Below are positions 1 to 10,811 of a DNA stretch of 64,000 nucleotides, piece by piece. The DNA is from Circinella umbellata (taxonomy: Eukaryota > Mucoromycota > Mucoromycetes > Mucorales > Lichtheimiaceae), in contig JAIWNF010000081.1 of assembly GCA_025093555.1 (NCBI GenBank), forward strand, positions 1-64,000, given 5' to 3'. The notes below the pieces were generated by a model, which searched no databases, was not told where the DNA came from, and saw only the letters and a list, made by a program, of their open reading frames with translations. Position numbers and translations under genes: made by a program. Numbering within the stretch: position 1 is the first letter of the stretch; every line of letters begins with the position of its first letter.

Positions 1-1206
1 GCAGGAGCAGTAAGGATCTTGAATCATTTTACTGCAAAAACAAAACGAGGTATTACAATTGTGATATCAACTATTGATATCTCAGATCTTGTAACTGTGA
101 TACCAATAGTCTATATTTCCCTCTTTCAACAATCTGTTTTTCCGTCTATCAACATATTTTTATTCCAAATGCCAATACATTGCTTTTAGTCAACCAAAAA
201 AAAAGGAAACACATTACGTACGTATTCGAAAAAAAAACCTTTTTATTTGACAATATAGTATAAACTAGTTGTTTTCTATAAAAATACCTGATACTCTTCT
301 ATGGAATATTTTGCCTACCTCTTATAAGATAACTCATACTAATTATTCACGCGAACTATGGATATACATATATATACATGGCACAAAAATGCAGCTAATA
401 TATATATATATAACATCTAGTCAAGAACGATAACAAAAGAAAATTCGATATTGAAGATATTTACTGATCATAAACGATTAATGGAAATCGATAAAAAAAG
501 CTCTTGTGTTAAAATATATACTATAGAATAAAACACGTAATAAAAAAACATAGTAATAAAAAAAGATATCGAGAGTGGAGACATACCTTTGGAATAAATA
601 ATATATAAGCACATTGTTATGCTGCACACATTCACGAAACGATGTATAAAAGGGTATAAGATATGGAAGAAAGAAAAAGGAGATGCTAATTTAACACCAA
701 AAAACAATATAAAGAAAAAAGAAATGAATGTATACATAAAAAAAATACTAGATTGAACGTGTCGAAATTCAAAGAATAAATAATACGTAATTACCATTCT
801 ACAATTAATAAGCCAGAAGGGTTATGTCAAGTAACAATGTAGTTATGAACAAAGAGGAATGGTTCTTGTATTGTGCCTTACTGCTTTAATTCTTTATATT
901 AAAAGTGAGATGTGCAAATGGAAAATGAAAATAAAAAACAAATGAAGTATGAGAAAACAAGTAAATTATAATACATAATATTTTATTTTTGGAGAAAAAG
1001 ATAACGATATATGACAAGTCATATCAGGGACGTCATAAGTCAGCAACAAGAATACAATAAAAGAAAATAAAACAACTACTATTGATATAAAAGAAGTCTA
1101 GATATCTCCCCCCTAATACTTCATTGTGTACAATGCAACAATACAAGTGCACAATAAAGCTTGTGGTTTTGCATACTTAACAACAAAAAATGACAAAAGT
1201 TCGAAA

Positions 1207-1610
1207 CGCTCGCCGCCGAAGGGATTGCTTTTGGTATGTAAGATACCAAGGCACCAGACAGAGCAGGGAACCACAAACGCACCGCAAACGTCCTGCAAAA
1301 CGCTCGCCGCCGTAGGGATTGCTTCTGTAAGATACCAGGGCACCAGACAGAGCAGAGAGCCGCGAACGCACCGCAAACGTCCCGTTCTTTTGTCAATTTT
1401 CTACAAATGTAAAAAATGCTAAATGTTCATCGTCGTAGGGATTGCTTTCGTAAGATACCAAGACAGAGCCGACAAAGCAGAGGTGCCAAACACACAGCAA
1501 ACATCTTGCAGAACGTTCACCGCCGTAAGGGTTTGCTCCAGTGAGATACCAAGGCAGAGCCGACGGAGCAGGGAGCCACAAACACACCACAAACGTCCAG
1601 CTTCTTTGTT
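1207..1610. repeat. Four-copy GC-rich tandem repeat (left arm)
   Basis: Units begin with variants of CGCTCGCCGCCGTAGGG at 1207, 1301, 1424 and 1514, giving spacings of 94, 123 and 90 bp. Each unit goes on through a GTAAGATACCA-like block, a CAGAGCAGG block and an ACAAACGTC-like block. The third spacing is longer because of an insertion. It is much richer in G+C than its surroundings and is open in several frames on both strands, which I read as a composition effect and not as coding. Confidence 0.85.
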
Positions 1611-2097
1611 TATTGTTCAGCAAAGAGAAAAGAAAAAGAAAACCAATAAAAAACCCCCAACGAGATATTTGAATTCAAAAAAATTTAATGTCAGGAAAAT
1701 CTTGACGAATCAATTTCTCTCCTGGTTGGTGGGGGGAAGCTTGGGGGGAGGTTCGAATTGTCGCACGCGTTTATGAAAAAAAAAACCACTTGTGTTAAAG
1801 TCGATCCTTTTCACCATAACAAATACTTTTTTTGGTCACTAATCAAAGTAACAATTAATGTTTCAAAGGTTATTAAAAAGTATAGTTTTACTTTGTAATA
1901 ATGAAGAAGCCAACCAAACTTATCTACCTTCTATTTTTACGTTTACTATAAAAAATAAACTTATGCTAAACGCTCCTTCCGCTTCCAACTTTTTTAACAT
2001 AAAGTTCCCCTTTTTTTTCTTTCAATTCATTTATTATTTGGTCTTTGCAAGACGCAATGTTAACTTTAATCATCTCTTTCAACACGACTGCTGCTAA

Positions 2098-2636
2098 TTT
2101 CAAGGCTATGGTCAGAGAAAAGAAAACCAAGCAGAAGAAAGAATAAGCGAGGTCAAGGAAGAAACTTACAAAGTACAAGAGGCAATGAAAAACATGGAAG
2201 ACCGTGTCAATAAGATTCACAGACAACTTGAAGGTCTAGAAACAACATCAGGCGAATCAATTATGTTCAATTGACAATAGTGCCCTCGTGCTGAACCAGC
2301 AGCCAATTTGTTGAGCGGACGCGACTTTCCACATCCGCTTGACGACAATGGTGTTACTCAACAGTTGTCATGACACTCTTGGTCAAACTGTATTTGAACA
2401 AGAGTGGAAAGCTGTATATCTTACGATCTATAAGGAAAATGTTACGTCTTTTACCAAAGTCTCTACGTTGAACACTCGTACATATATGATTTGGATTTAA
2501 CAACAATATGGTGCGATCTCTCGAAAAGTCGACAATCCAAGCCAACTCCTTACTTGAGAAGTACATAAAAGACGAATTTACTTTGTTCGTATGCGATGGT
2601 TATTGGGACGCCCGTTTGTTGATAATTAACTTTTGA
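2098..2636 (+). pseudogene. Degenerate coiled-coil ORF in left arm
   Basis: Three stretches read like protein but in different frames. The first (2098-2274, 58 residues, stop TGA) is rich in Glu, Lys and Gln with heptad-like spacing, for example EERISEVKEETYKVQEAM. The second (about 2371-2505) encodes a stretch with EQEWKAVYLTIYKENVT and ends in a stop. The third (about 2507-2636) contains NSLLEKYIKDEFTLFVCDGY and ends LLIINF-stop. The frame changes between them suggest one ancestral ORF broken by indels, or exons with introns I could not define. I do not recognise the family. It may be a mobile-element or repeat-family protein, since it sits in a duplicated arm. Confidence 0.45.
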
Positions 2637-2761
2637 TACTTTTGAATTAAATGATCCAGGAGCCACAGATGAGAATTAAATTGTTTTATTACTATTTTTA
2701 CCCATACAAGCTTAAAACTGGTCATGCTTTGTGCAAGTGATAACACATATAATCCATCCCG

Positions 2762-4600
2762 TTCTGACATCCAAACGTAAGTACATCTTTTGTTTTAGCA
2801 GGACTGCACGACTTGAGGGGGAATACAGTGAAAGTATTTTAACTCATCTCATAGTAACTCAACTCCCGGCTGAAATACTGGTAACAAGTATGTTATTATT
2901 GATTTGCCCCGGGTTTTTCTAGATTTGAAAACCAATGTATTTTATCAAAGTAGTTCAAAAACTGACTCCAACACAAATAAAGGTACAAGGTATGTATTAT
3001 TATTTATACATACGATATGTGTTATGTGTACAATCAGAATAGCTCGGATCGAGTTAGAAACGATGGGAGATATCATGTTGAAAATCGAATAAAGTGTTTG
3101 GAAGATGGCAGCCCACAAAACTTTGATGTGGAACTACTGCCAACATACGAAATCCTTGTAGATTGTGATTTCTTATGGTTTCATCAAATGATTTGTATCC
3201 GAGGGGCGAAGGATTGGACCAAGTGGATGGAATGGAAACGGTGGGATTGCTGAATAAAAATGGATATGGTATATCTATGTAAGTGATAATCAAGATAGTG
3301 AGTACAAAAGTTAATCATTGAACTATGATGCTACATTGACAAGTGACGACGATGACGATGACTATTATGAGGAAATGCAGTACAAAAACAAATTTGGCTT
3401 TATGGCCAACAGTTGAAAAAAGCAACTTGAAGGAATCGTACGAAAGCAAGACATAATGCAACTCAAGCAAATCGTGGTAAAGTGGATAAAAAAAAGACAT
3501 GTCAAGGAAACTGAACAAATGCAAAACAACGCATGAAAGTAAATTCCGCAACAAAACAAGTGGGTTCTTGGTCGTCTGTCCTGATAAAGCATTAAAAAAC
3601 CACAAAACAACTCCTGGACATTACGAATCACCCACATGTGCAAAGGAAAATTGAAGAATGGGATGCAAATCATCATATTACAAACACGTTACAATTGGGT
3701 TTCAAGAAAATTCTGGTCAATCCTATGATATAAAAAACAAAGGTATTATTCAAATTACTTGTGTTTATTATTATTTTTCTCGAAAAAGTTATTAGATTTA
3801 CGCGAGCGACTTTAATCAAGAAAAAGAAGAAAACTCTCATTTCTTCTGACAGCACTTTGAAACAGAAGGAAACGTGGCCGAGGTCGACCTTCAAAAACAA
3901 ATAGCTTAGGAGCAGTGAATAATATGATGTGAGCCAAAATAAATAGTACCTGCTTCCCAATTGATGTAGCATAGTTCTCCTCTCCCTTCACCCACACCTT
4001 CCAACATTACGCACAAATTAAAAAAAAGCCTAGTCTATAATAAAAAAAATCATTGTTAGTCAGATATCTTGTTCAAAAATACCCAACTTCTTAATATAAA
4101 TATGTTTTTATATAAAGTTATTTAGGAAATAACTAATTTCCCAAAGTGTAATCTAAATTTTAATGGGCTGAATAAGTTAATTCATAGCACCAAAACAGCA
4201 ACAAAACAAAAGTGTCGTTTTTCTTAACTTTATAATCCTTTATTATTTATGCAAAAATGCACTTGCCAAAATCCCTTCTATTGCTCCTACTTTCAAAGTC
4301 AGTGGAGCATATATAAAATAGATTTTTATTGTTTATATTCCAGTGTGACCTCAAACTTTGCTTGGAATGGGACCAATATAAGGGACCTCAAGCTTGATAA
4401 ATTACACATTATCATTGACGCAGAAGATGCTTGTAATTTTATTATCATACGTAAACAAATATCTTTTTATTTGTCGCTTGAACATGCTGACGAGGTAAAA
4501 AACAACAAAATAACGAATATTGTACAATTCATGACATTCATTCAAAGGTCGTTTTTTTCTCTTACGTACTAATACATTGGTTGTCAAATCTAGAAAAGCC
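2762..4600. other. Unique spacer of the inverted repeat
   Basis: About 1.84 kb between the arms without dyad symmetry, so the palindrome is not a simple fold-back. It holds a 147 bp block present on the left side only (about 2761-2907), short open stretches at 3017-3253, an AT-hook-like peptide (RRKRGRGRPSK) readable at about 3869-3905 on the plus strand, and at 4404-4570 a block repeated at 15322-15480. I could not assemble a gene from these pieces. Confidence 0.5.
4404..4570. repeat. Dispersed repeat copy 1 (about 160 bp)
   Basis: Matches 15322-15480 with high identity from ATTATCATTGACGCAGAAG through to CTCTTACGTACT. The main difference is a small indel after the common TTTTATTA. A shared plus-strand frame, IIDAEDACNFI then SFYLSLEHADEVKNNKITN, stays open in both copies, so this may be an old exon or a mobile-element fragment. 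Confidence 0.75.
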
Positions 4601-4725
4601 CGGGATGGATTATATATGTTATCACTTGCACAAAGCATGACCAGTTTTAAGCTTGTATGGGTAAAAATAGTAATAAAACAATTTAATTCTCATCTGTGGC
4701 TCCTGGATCATTTAATTCAAAAGTA

Positions 4726-5264
4726 TCAAAAGTTAATTATCAACAAACGGGCGTCCCAATAACCATCGCATACGAACAAAGTAAATTCGTCTTTTATGTA
4801 CTTCTCAAGTAAGGAGTTGGCTTGGATTGTCGACTTTTCGAGAGATCGCACCATATTGTTGTTAAATCCAAATCATATATGTACGAGTGTTCAACGTAGA
4901 GACTTTGGTAAAAGACGTAACATTTTCCTTATAGATCGTAAGATATACAGCTTTCCACTCTTGTTCAAATACAGTTTGACCAAGAGTGTCATGACAACTG
5001 TTGAGTAACACCATTGTCGTCAAGCGGATGTGGAAAGTCGCGTCCGCTCAACAAATTGGCTGCTGGTTCAGCACGAGGGCACTATTGTCAATTGAACATA
5101 ATTGATTCGCCTGATGTTGTTTCTAGACCTTCAAGTTGTCTGTGAATCTTATTGACACGGTCTTCCATGTTTTTCATTGCCTCTTGTACTTTGTAAGTTT
5201 CTTCCTTGACCTCGCTTATTCTTTCTTCTGCTTGGTTTTCTTTTCTCTGACCATAGCCTTGAAA
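4726..5264 (-). pseudogene. Degenerate coiled-coil ORF in right arm
   Basis: Mirror copy, on the minus strand, of the remnant at 2098-2636. The coiled-coil part is 5088-5264 and the LLIINF-stop end is at 4726. It has the same stops and frame changes as the other arm, so the decay predates the arm duplication or the arms have been homogenised. Confidence 0.45.
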
Positions 5265-5751
5265 TTAGCAGCAGTCGTGTTGAAAGAGATGATTAAAGTT
5301 AACATTGCGTCTTGCAAAGACCAAATAATAAATGAATTGAAAGAAAAAAAAGGGGAACTTTATGTTAAAAAAGTTGGAAGCGGAAGGAGCGTTTAGCATA
5401 AGTTTATTTTTTATAGTAAACGTAAAAATAGAAGGTAGATAAGTTTGGTTGGCTTCTTCATTATTACAAAGTAAAACTATACTTTTTAATAACCTTTGAA
5501 ACATTAATTGTTACTTTGATTAGTGACCAAAAAAAGTATTTGTTATGGTGAAAAGGATCGACTTTAACACAAGTGGTTTTTTTTTTCATAAACGCGTGCG
5601 ACAATTCGAACCTCCCCCCAAGCTTCCCCCCACCAACCAGGAGAGAAATTGATTCGTCAAGATTTTCCTGACATTAAATTTTTTTGAATTCAAATATCTC
5701 GTTGGGGGTTTTTTATTGGTTTTCTTTTTCTTTTCTCTTTGCTGAACAATA

Positions 5752-6155
5752 AACAAAGAAGCTGGACGTTTGTGGTGTGTTTGTGGCTCCCTGCTCCGTC
5801 GGCTCTGCCTTGGTATCTCACTGGAGCAAACCCTTACGGCGGTGAACGTTCTGCAAGATGTTTGCTGTGTGTTTGGCACCTCTGCTTTGTCGGCTCTGTC
5901 TTGGTATCTTACGAAAGCAATCCCTACGACGATGAACATTTAGCATTTTTTACATTTGTAGAAAATTGACAAAAGAACGGGACGTTTGCGGTGCGTTCGC
6001 GGCTCTCTGCTCTGTCTGGTGCCCTGGTATCTTACAGAAGCAATCCCTACGGCGGCGAGCGTTTTGCAGGACGTTTGCGGTGCGTTTGTGGTTCCCTGCT
6101 CTGTCTGGTGCCTTGGTATCTTACATACCAAAAGCAATCCCTTCGGCGGCGAGCG
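5752..6155. repeat. Four-copy GC-rich tandem repeat (right arm mirror)
   Basis: Reverse-complement counterpart of 1207-1610 in the second arm of the inverted repeat. The overlapping open frames here are the same as in the left arm and are not treated as genes. Confidence 0.85.
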
Positions 6156-7361
6156 TTTCGAACTTTTGTCATTTTTTGTTGTTAAGTATGCAAAACCACA
6201 AGCTTTATTGTGCACTTGTATTGTTGCATTGTACACAATGAAGTATTAGGGGGGAGATATCTAGACTTCTTTTATATCAATAGTAGTTGTTTTATTTTCT
6301 TTTATTGTATTCTTGTTGCTGACTTATGACGTCCCTGATATGACTTGTCATATATCGTTATCTTTTTCTCCAAAAATAAAATATTATGTATTATAATTTA
6401 CTTGTTTTCTCATACTTCATTTGTTTTTTATTTTCATTTTCCATTTGCACATCTCACTTTTAATATAAAGAATTAAAGCAGTAAGGCACAATACAAGAAC
6501 CATTCCTCTTTGTTCATAACTACATTGTTACTTGACATAACCCTTCTGGCTTATTAATTGTAGAATGGTAATTACGTATTATTTATTCTTTGAATTTCGA
6601 CACGTTCAATCTAGTATTTTTTTTATGTATACATTCATTTCTTTTTTCTTTATATTGTTTTTTGGTGTTAAATTAGCATCTCCTTTTTCTTTCTTCCATA
6701 TCTTATACCCTTTTATACATCGTTTCGTGAATGTGTGCAGCATAACAATGTGCTTATATATTATTTATTCCAAAGGTATGTCTCCACTCTCGATATCTTT
6801 TTTTATTACTATGTTTTTTTATTACGTGTTTTATTCTATAGTATATATTTTAACACAAGAGCTTTTTTTATCGATTTCCATTAATCGTTTATGATCAGTA
6901 AATATCTTCAATATCGAATTTTCTTTTGTTATCGTTCTTGACTAGATGTTATATATATATATATTAGCTGCATTTTTGTGCCATGTATATATATGTATAT
7001 CCATAGTTCGCGTGAATAATTAGTATGAGTTATCTTATAAGAGGTAGGCAAAATATTCCATAGAAGAGTATCAGGTATTTTTATAGAAAACAACTAGTTT
7101 ATACTATATTGTCAAATAAAAAGGTTTTTTTTTCGAATACGTACGTAATGTGTTTCCTTTTTTTTTGGTTGACTAAAAGCAATGTATTGGCATTTGGAAT
7201 AAAAATATGTTGATAGACGGAAAAACAGATTGTTGAAAGAGGGAAATATAGACTATTGGTATCACAGTTACAAGATCTGAGATATCAATAGTTGATATCA
7301 CAATTGTAATACCTCGTTTTGTTTTTGCAGTAAAATGATTCAAGATCCTTACTGCTCCTGC

Positions 7362-7559
7362 TACTGATGCTGCTGCAGCAAAATGTTCGGTGATGCAGTG
7401 TGAATGAGTACAAGATCAAGTTTTAGTTATTTTAGGAATGTTCTTATGCATGTCTCTTTTTCTTTTATTCGATTACAATACAAAAAGATTTCTGTTCGTA
7501 GGGCTCTTAGTAAACCGATCCGGATCGGATGCGGTATTGAGTATGATGATATTTCTTGC
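7362..7559. other. Non-coding stretch between the palindrome and the duplicated block
   Basis: I see no gene. A perfect 14 bp palindrome, CCGATCCGGATCGG, lies at 7515-7528. Confidence 0.5.
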
Positions 7560-7890
7560 GCAAGTTCGCCTTGAGAAGTGAAGAATTTTTTTAATCGACT
7601 CGTGTTTCTCCATCTATATAAAAGGATTCATTAATGACGTTGAACTAACACTACTGTATGTTTCGATATTGTCAATAAAGATTGACCGGATAATCGTTTT
7701 AATAATTTTGGACGTGATATTTTCACTTCAAGAGAATGACCTCCTTGTTGTTGCCCTTTTGTTGTACTAGTACTATATTATCTGAGGTGTCTGGATAAAG
7801 ACAGAGTTGGTACTGATGTCTGATATATGATATTGTTACGTCCCGTTCAGCCGTACGTATCTCATTAAACGAAAAAGAATATAATGAATT
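7560..7890 (-). pseudogene. Remnant of GRAM-domain gene 5' part, copy 2
   Basis: The reverse complement aligns with 20080-20300. The shared frame contains RPKLLKRLS followed by QSLLT. This copy reads KISRPKLLKRLS where the other has a TGA in place of the Ser codon, but it soon runs into stops. It lies downstream of the F-box pseudogene, the same order as at 18.67-21.27 kb, and so belongs to one inverted duplicated block. The GRAM part itself is not present here. Confidence 0.5.
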
Positions 7891-8533
7891 CCGAGTGAAA
7901 GACCCAAAGAATAAAAAAAGTTATATGAAAGATAAAAAAAAAAAAAAACAGAACGGTTTTTATAACCAGCAAAATCAACCGATCAAATAGTCCGGAAAAG
8001 AGTTTATTTCAATGAAATAAACTACAGTGATTGTTATTTTGCACGGAAGAAAAGAAACTATCCTATTTATAATAAATAAGTGACTTCCTACTCCATTAAT
8101 CTGAATTCAGGTAAAATAGAAACTAGTTACGGATAAGGATAAATATCTTTTGAACAGATGTAGATTTATAAGTATTCCCTGAAAAAAAAGGACTTTTTGT
8201 AATGATTTATTTGCAAAGAAGAGAATGATGATAATGCTAGAATGTTGATAAAAATAGTAATAAGAAAATATGATGATAATGATATAAAAAATAAAAACCA
8301 AGAAAAAGAAATAAGAGGTATAAGAAGAGTAAAGAATTAAGCAGCAAAGAAAAAAGAAACAAAAAGGGACTGAAAAAAGAAAGGGAACAAAAGAAGCAGA
8401 AAAGAGAAGAGAGGTACGTAGCTATAAAAAAGTTATGAATAGTGTTTATATGTTAGTTCGTTTGTATGTGCATAATCATTACCATCATGAAGTTCAATGG
8501 TTTCCTCCCATGAAAAAGAAAATTTGTATATCT

Positions 8534-9354
8534 TTAAATACGTACCGAATTAATTTTATGTGCGGTTAATTTGGATTTCTTGAATTGATGTAAAGTTGTT
8601 TGTAATGTATTGATAAAGTTGATTTCTTGCTTCCTCAGTACCGCGAAAGTTTTTGATACGAAATTTGCGAAGACTAGTGTTGGGTGGATTGTGCGATGTA
8701 GTTGGAATGTTGTTAATTGTAAGAGCTCTTTCAAAATCTATTTTTCTATCTTTGTGCTAAGGTGTAAATTGTTCAAGAAGTTGGAAAAAATGCTTCTGAT
8801 AATCGTGAGTAAATTCGCATTGCTCTTAAGCAATTGCTGCCGCAAATGAGTACGATATTGCACAAATCCCGAGAATTGCAAGTGAAGTCTAATATAAAAA
8901 ATGAAAATGTTTACATGTTAACTCTTACGTATTTGAGTAAAATAATATGTTATTGTCATACATCTTATACAAATATAGATACATTACCTGCATTATACGT
9001 GTAGATTGTTCGTCTAATGCGCAGTGTGAGGTCGATATTGTTCATGTAATACATCATGTATAAAAATGGAAAGGAATAGGGTGCGTATATAAGGGTGGGT
9101 CGTACGTTGCGGCTTCTATTGACCTTTTCTGCAAACATGATTATTTTGAACTTTAAACGTGGAAATGTGGAGAAGGGAGGGTTATCGGCGAGTATGGAGG
9201 ATAAGCGAGGAAAAAAATAATTGATTATAAGTCGTCTCCAAGCAGGAGAGACCCAGTAGCAGCTTAAAAAATCTTCAAATGTTGTAATATACAAAAATAT
9301 AGTAGTTGTAACTTCAAAAGGTAAAACTTGGGTGAAATCGCGTGGATGATTCAT
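8534..9354 (-). pseudogene. F-box protein pseudogene (frameshifted copy)
   Basis: Paralogue of the gene at 18670-19459. Exon 1 is 9354-8988 and starts MNHPRDFTQVLPFEV; an F-box-like helix block with TTFEDFLSCYWVSPAWRR follows. The intron (8987-8889) has a GTAATG donor and an ATTAG acceptor at the same place and phase as in the paralogue. Exon 2 starts at 8888 and matches the paralogue, but a one-base deletion near 8785 shifts the frame into a TGA. Beyond it the paralogous frame resumes (NPPNTSLRKF, then FRGTEEARNQLYQYI) and ends at the equivalent stop near 8550. The single frameshift suggests recent inactivation, or a sequencing error. Confidence 0.72.
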
Positions 9355-9483
9355 TTTTTAAAAGAAAATTAAGATTAAAGTGGAAAAAAGTTGAAGAATT
9401 AAAAAAAAAGGTGAAGAAAAGTTAAAAAAAATAAAAGTGAACGAAAATGCTTTATTTATACTAAAAAAAAGTGACAGTTTTTT

Positions 9484-9528
9484 TTGTTTTGATTTTAACA
9501 ACTTCAAAGTAAAAAGTTTATTTTATCA
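9484..9528. repeat. Direct repeat flanking a 0.7 kb segment, left copy
   Basis: About 45 bp that recur in the same orientation at 10231-10276, both containing the core ACAACTTCAAAGTAAA followed by TTTTATCA. The short TIR element at 9781-10207 lies between them. Confidence 0.6.
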
Positions 9529-9780
9529 TTGTTGGGTGCACTAAATTTTTGGGTGGTAAATCTTCCTTATTTGAGTATTTAAACACCCATTGTTCTGAAT
9601 GTTCAAACTGGCATTTGTTTATATAAACACAGGCACCATAAACAATTGCCTTATTGAACGTAGCATTTCTGTGCAGTTTGCTTTCTTTTTATCATGGAAC
9701 CTGATCCTTTTTGGTGGGTGGATAGAACAACACGAAACAAACACGTTTTTGGGATGGACAGAGCAAAACACTCATTTAAA

Positions 9781-10207
9781 ATAATAATTTATCGGGAATT
9801 GCTACGGACACCCCATAAATAAAAAGTTGTTAAACAAGACCTTAGACCATGTAAACTATAGTACCAGCGTTATCAACACCTTATTATTGGCCACTCATAT
9901 ATATCATTAGTTTGTCTTGTCTTTATGCAGCTCCTATTTGTGTACATAATACTATAGTGAAAAAAGATAAGAAATATTGAACGATATTTATAAAAAGTTG
10001 AACTGCTGATATAAGCTTCCATAAACACTTTTAAGTTATATAACGATACTAACTGTATAGATAGTGTATAAATGACTTGCTACAACGTAATTATATCAGA
10101 TTGTTATGTATCTTTGAAAAAATATAAAAGTGGGGTGTCCGTAATAATTGGAATTGCCTAATATACCATGTTTTTGGGGTGTTCGTAGCAAATTCGTTAT
10201 TTATAAT
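9781..10207. mobile_element. Short TIR element (MITE-like), about 0.43 kb
   Basis: The ends form imperfect inverted repeats. The left end contains GCTACGGACACCCCA (9801-9815), and the right end contains TGGGGTGTTCGTAGC (10175-10189), its reverse complement with one change. The A/T-rich outer parts also pair (ATAATTTAT against ATAAATAAC). A second GGGGTGTCCGTA block lies just inside the right end. No transposase is present. Target duplication is unclear. Confidence 0.6.
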
Positions 10208-10230
10208 ACTTAAAGAAATTAATAGTTTAT

Positions 10231-10276
10231 TTGTTTTGAATTCCACAACTTCAAAGTAAATAGTTCTATTTTATCA
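10231..10276. repeat. Direct repeat flanking a 0.7 kb segment, right copy
   Basis: Second copy of the repeat at 9484-9528. It may reflect a local duplication or the ends of an old element; I see no LTR hallmarks and no coding capacity between the copies. Confidence 0.6.
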
Positions 10277-10811
10277 AAAAATACTTGCTTCTTGTTCTTG
10301 TTGATTTTTAATTTCTTCAAGAACATATGGTTTGTCTTATTTAATGTATATGTTACAAGTATATCTAATTCATGATTAGACAAACAGTGTAATTTATATA
10401 CGTAATATCATTATAATTGAATTAGTAGAAGATATTGAAGAATATTTCACTATTAAAACAAATTGAAGTGATTTATTTCATTTTTTTTAGAAAATTATTT
10501 AGCACTACGTAATAGTTTTCATCATGTCTCGAAGATTCTTGAAAGGGTAAGAATGGTTTAGATTCTCTTAATGTTGATGTCTGAAGAAGTCAATAAGTCA
10601 TAGAAGTCTTTAGCAGTTTTATTATATTCTTCATTCTGTTACAATATGTATACACAGGAAATTATGAATGGATCAAAGCTATTAAGATAAGTAATCAAAT
10701 AGCAATTATTTGTTTGTTTCTTTGCCCTTGTATGGAAGATTTTGCAATCTTACCAAGTTGAGATAAAATGTAGAATACGGAAATTGTTCATTAACGTCCG
10801 CTCAGCGTATA

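Larger units (their letters stand above)
1..2761. repeat. Left arm of a large inverted repeat
   Basis: Every position i in this arm pairs with position 7362-i in the right arm. I checked matching blocks at the outer end, in the 1.0 kb and 1.2-1.6 kb parts, and at 2.35-2.76 kb. The arms are nearly identical; I saw one substitution near 2745. The arm starts at the first base of the window, so its true outer end may lie outside. It contains the tandem repeats at 1207-1610 and the degenerate ORF at 2098-2636. Confidence 0.93.
4601..7361. repeat. Right arm of the large inverted repeat
   Basis: This is the reverse complement of 1-2761. Pairing is lost inward of 4601, because the left arm then has about 147 bp not present here; similarity resumes for about 30 bp (4570-4600 against 2908-2940). 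Outside 7361 the sequence runs into unrelated DNA, so whether the arm really ends there cannot be judged without the bases preceding the window. Confidence 0.93.
7560..9480. repeat. Inverted duplicated block, copy A
   Basis: The reverse complement of this segment aligns, with gaps and many substitutions, with 18590-20400. It includes the promoter region, the F-box gene with its intron, the T-rich intergenic part (8100-8530) and the start of the GRAM-gene remnant. The copies are diverged, unlike the palindrome arms, so this is an older event. Confidence 0.8.

Noticed and set aside
468..797. 109-codon Phe/Tyr/Ile-rich minus-strand frame (mirrored at 6565-6894)
   Set aside because: It arises from poly-A/T tracts and has no motif or splice context. 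The mirror copy is only a consequence of the inverted repeat.
1740..1770. GGTTCGAATTG, a tRNA B-box-like motif
   Set aside because: No A-box at the right distance and no cloverleaf can be folded around it.
1113..1776. Several overlapping open frames on both strands in the GC-rich tandem repeat
   Set aside because: They repeat with the 90 bp unit, are open in many frames at once, and recur mirrored in the other arm. This is a composition effect and not genes.
9484..10276. Possible solo LTR or LTR pair
   Set aside because: The direct repeats are only about 45 bp and no primer-binding site, polypurine tract or gag/pol is seen.
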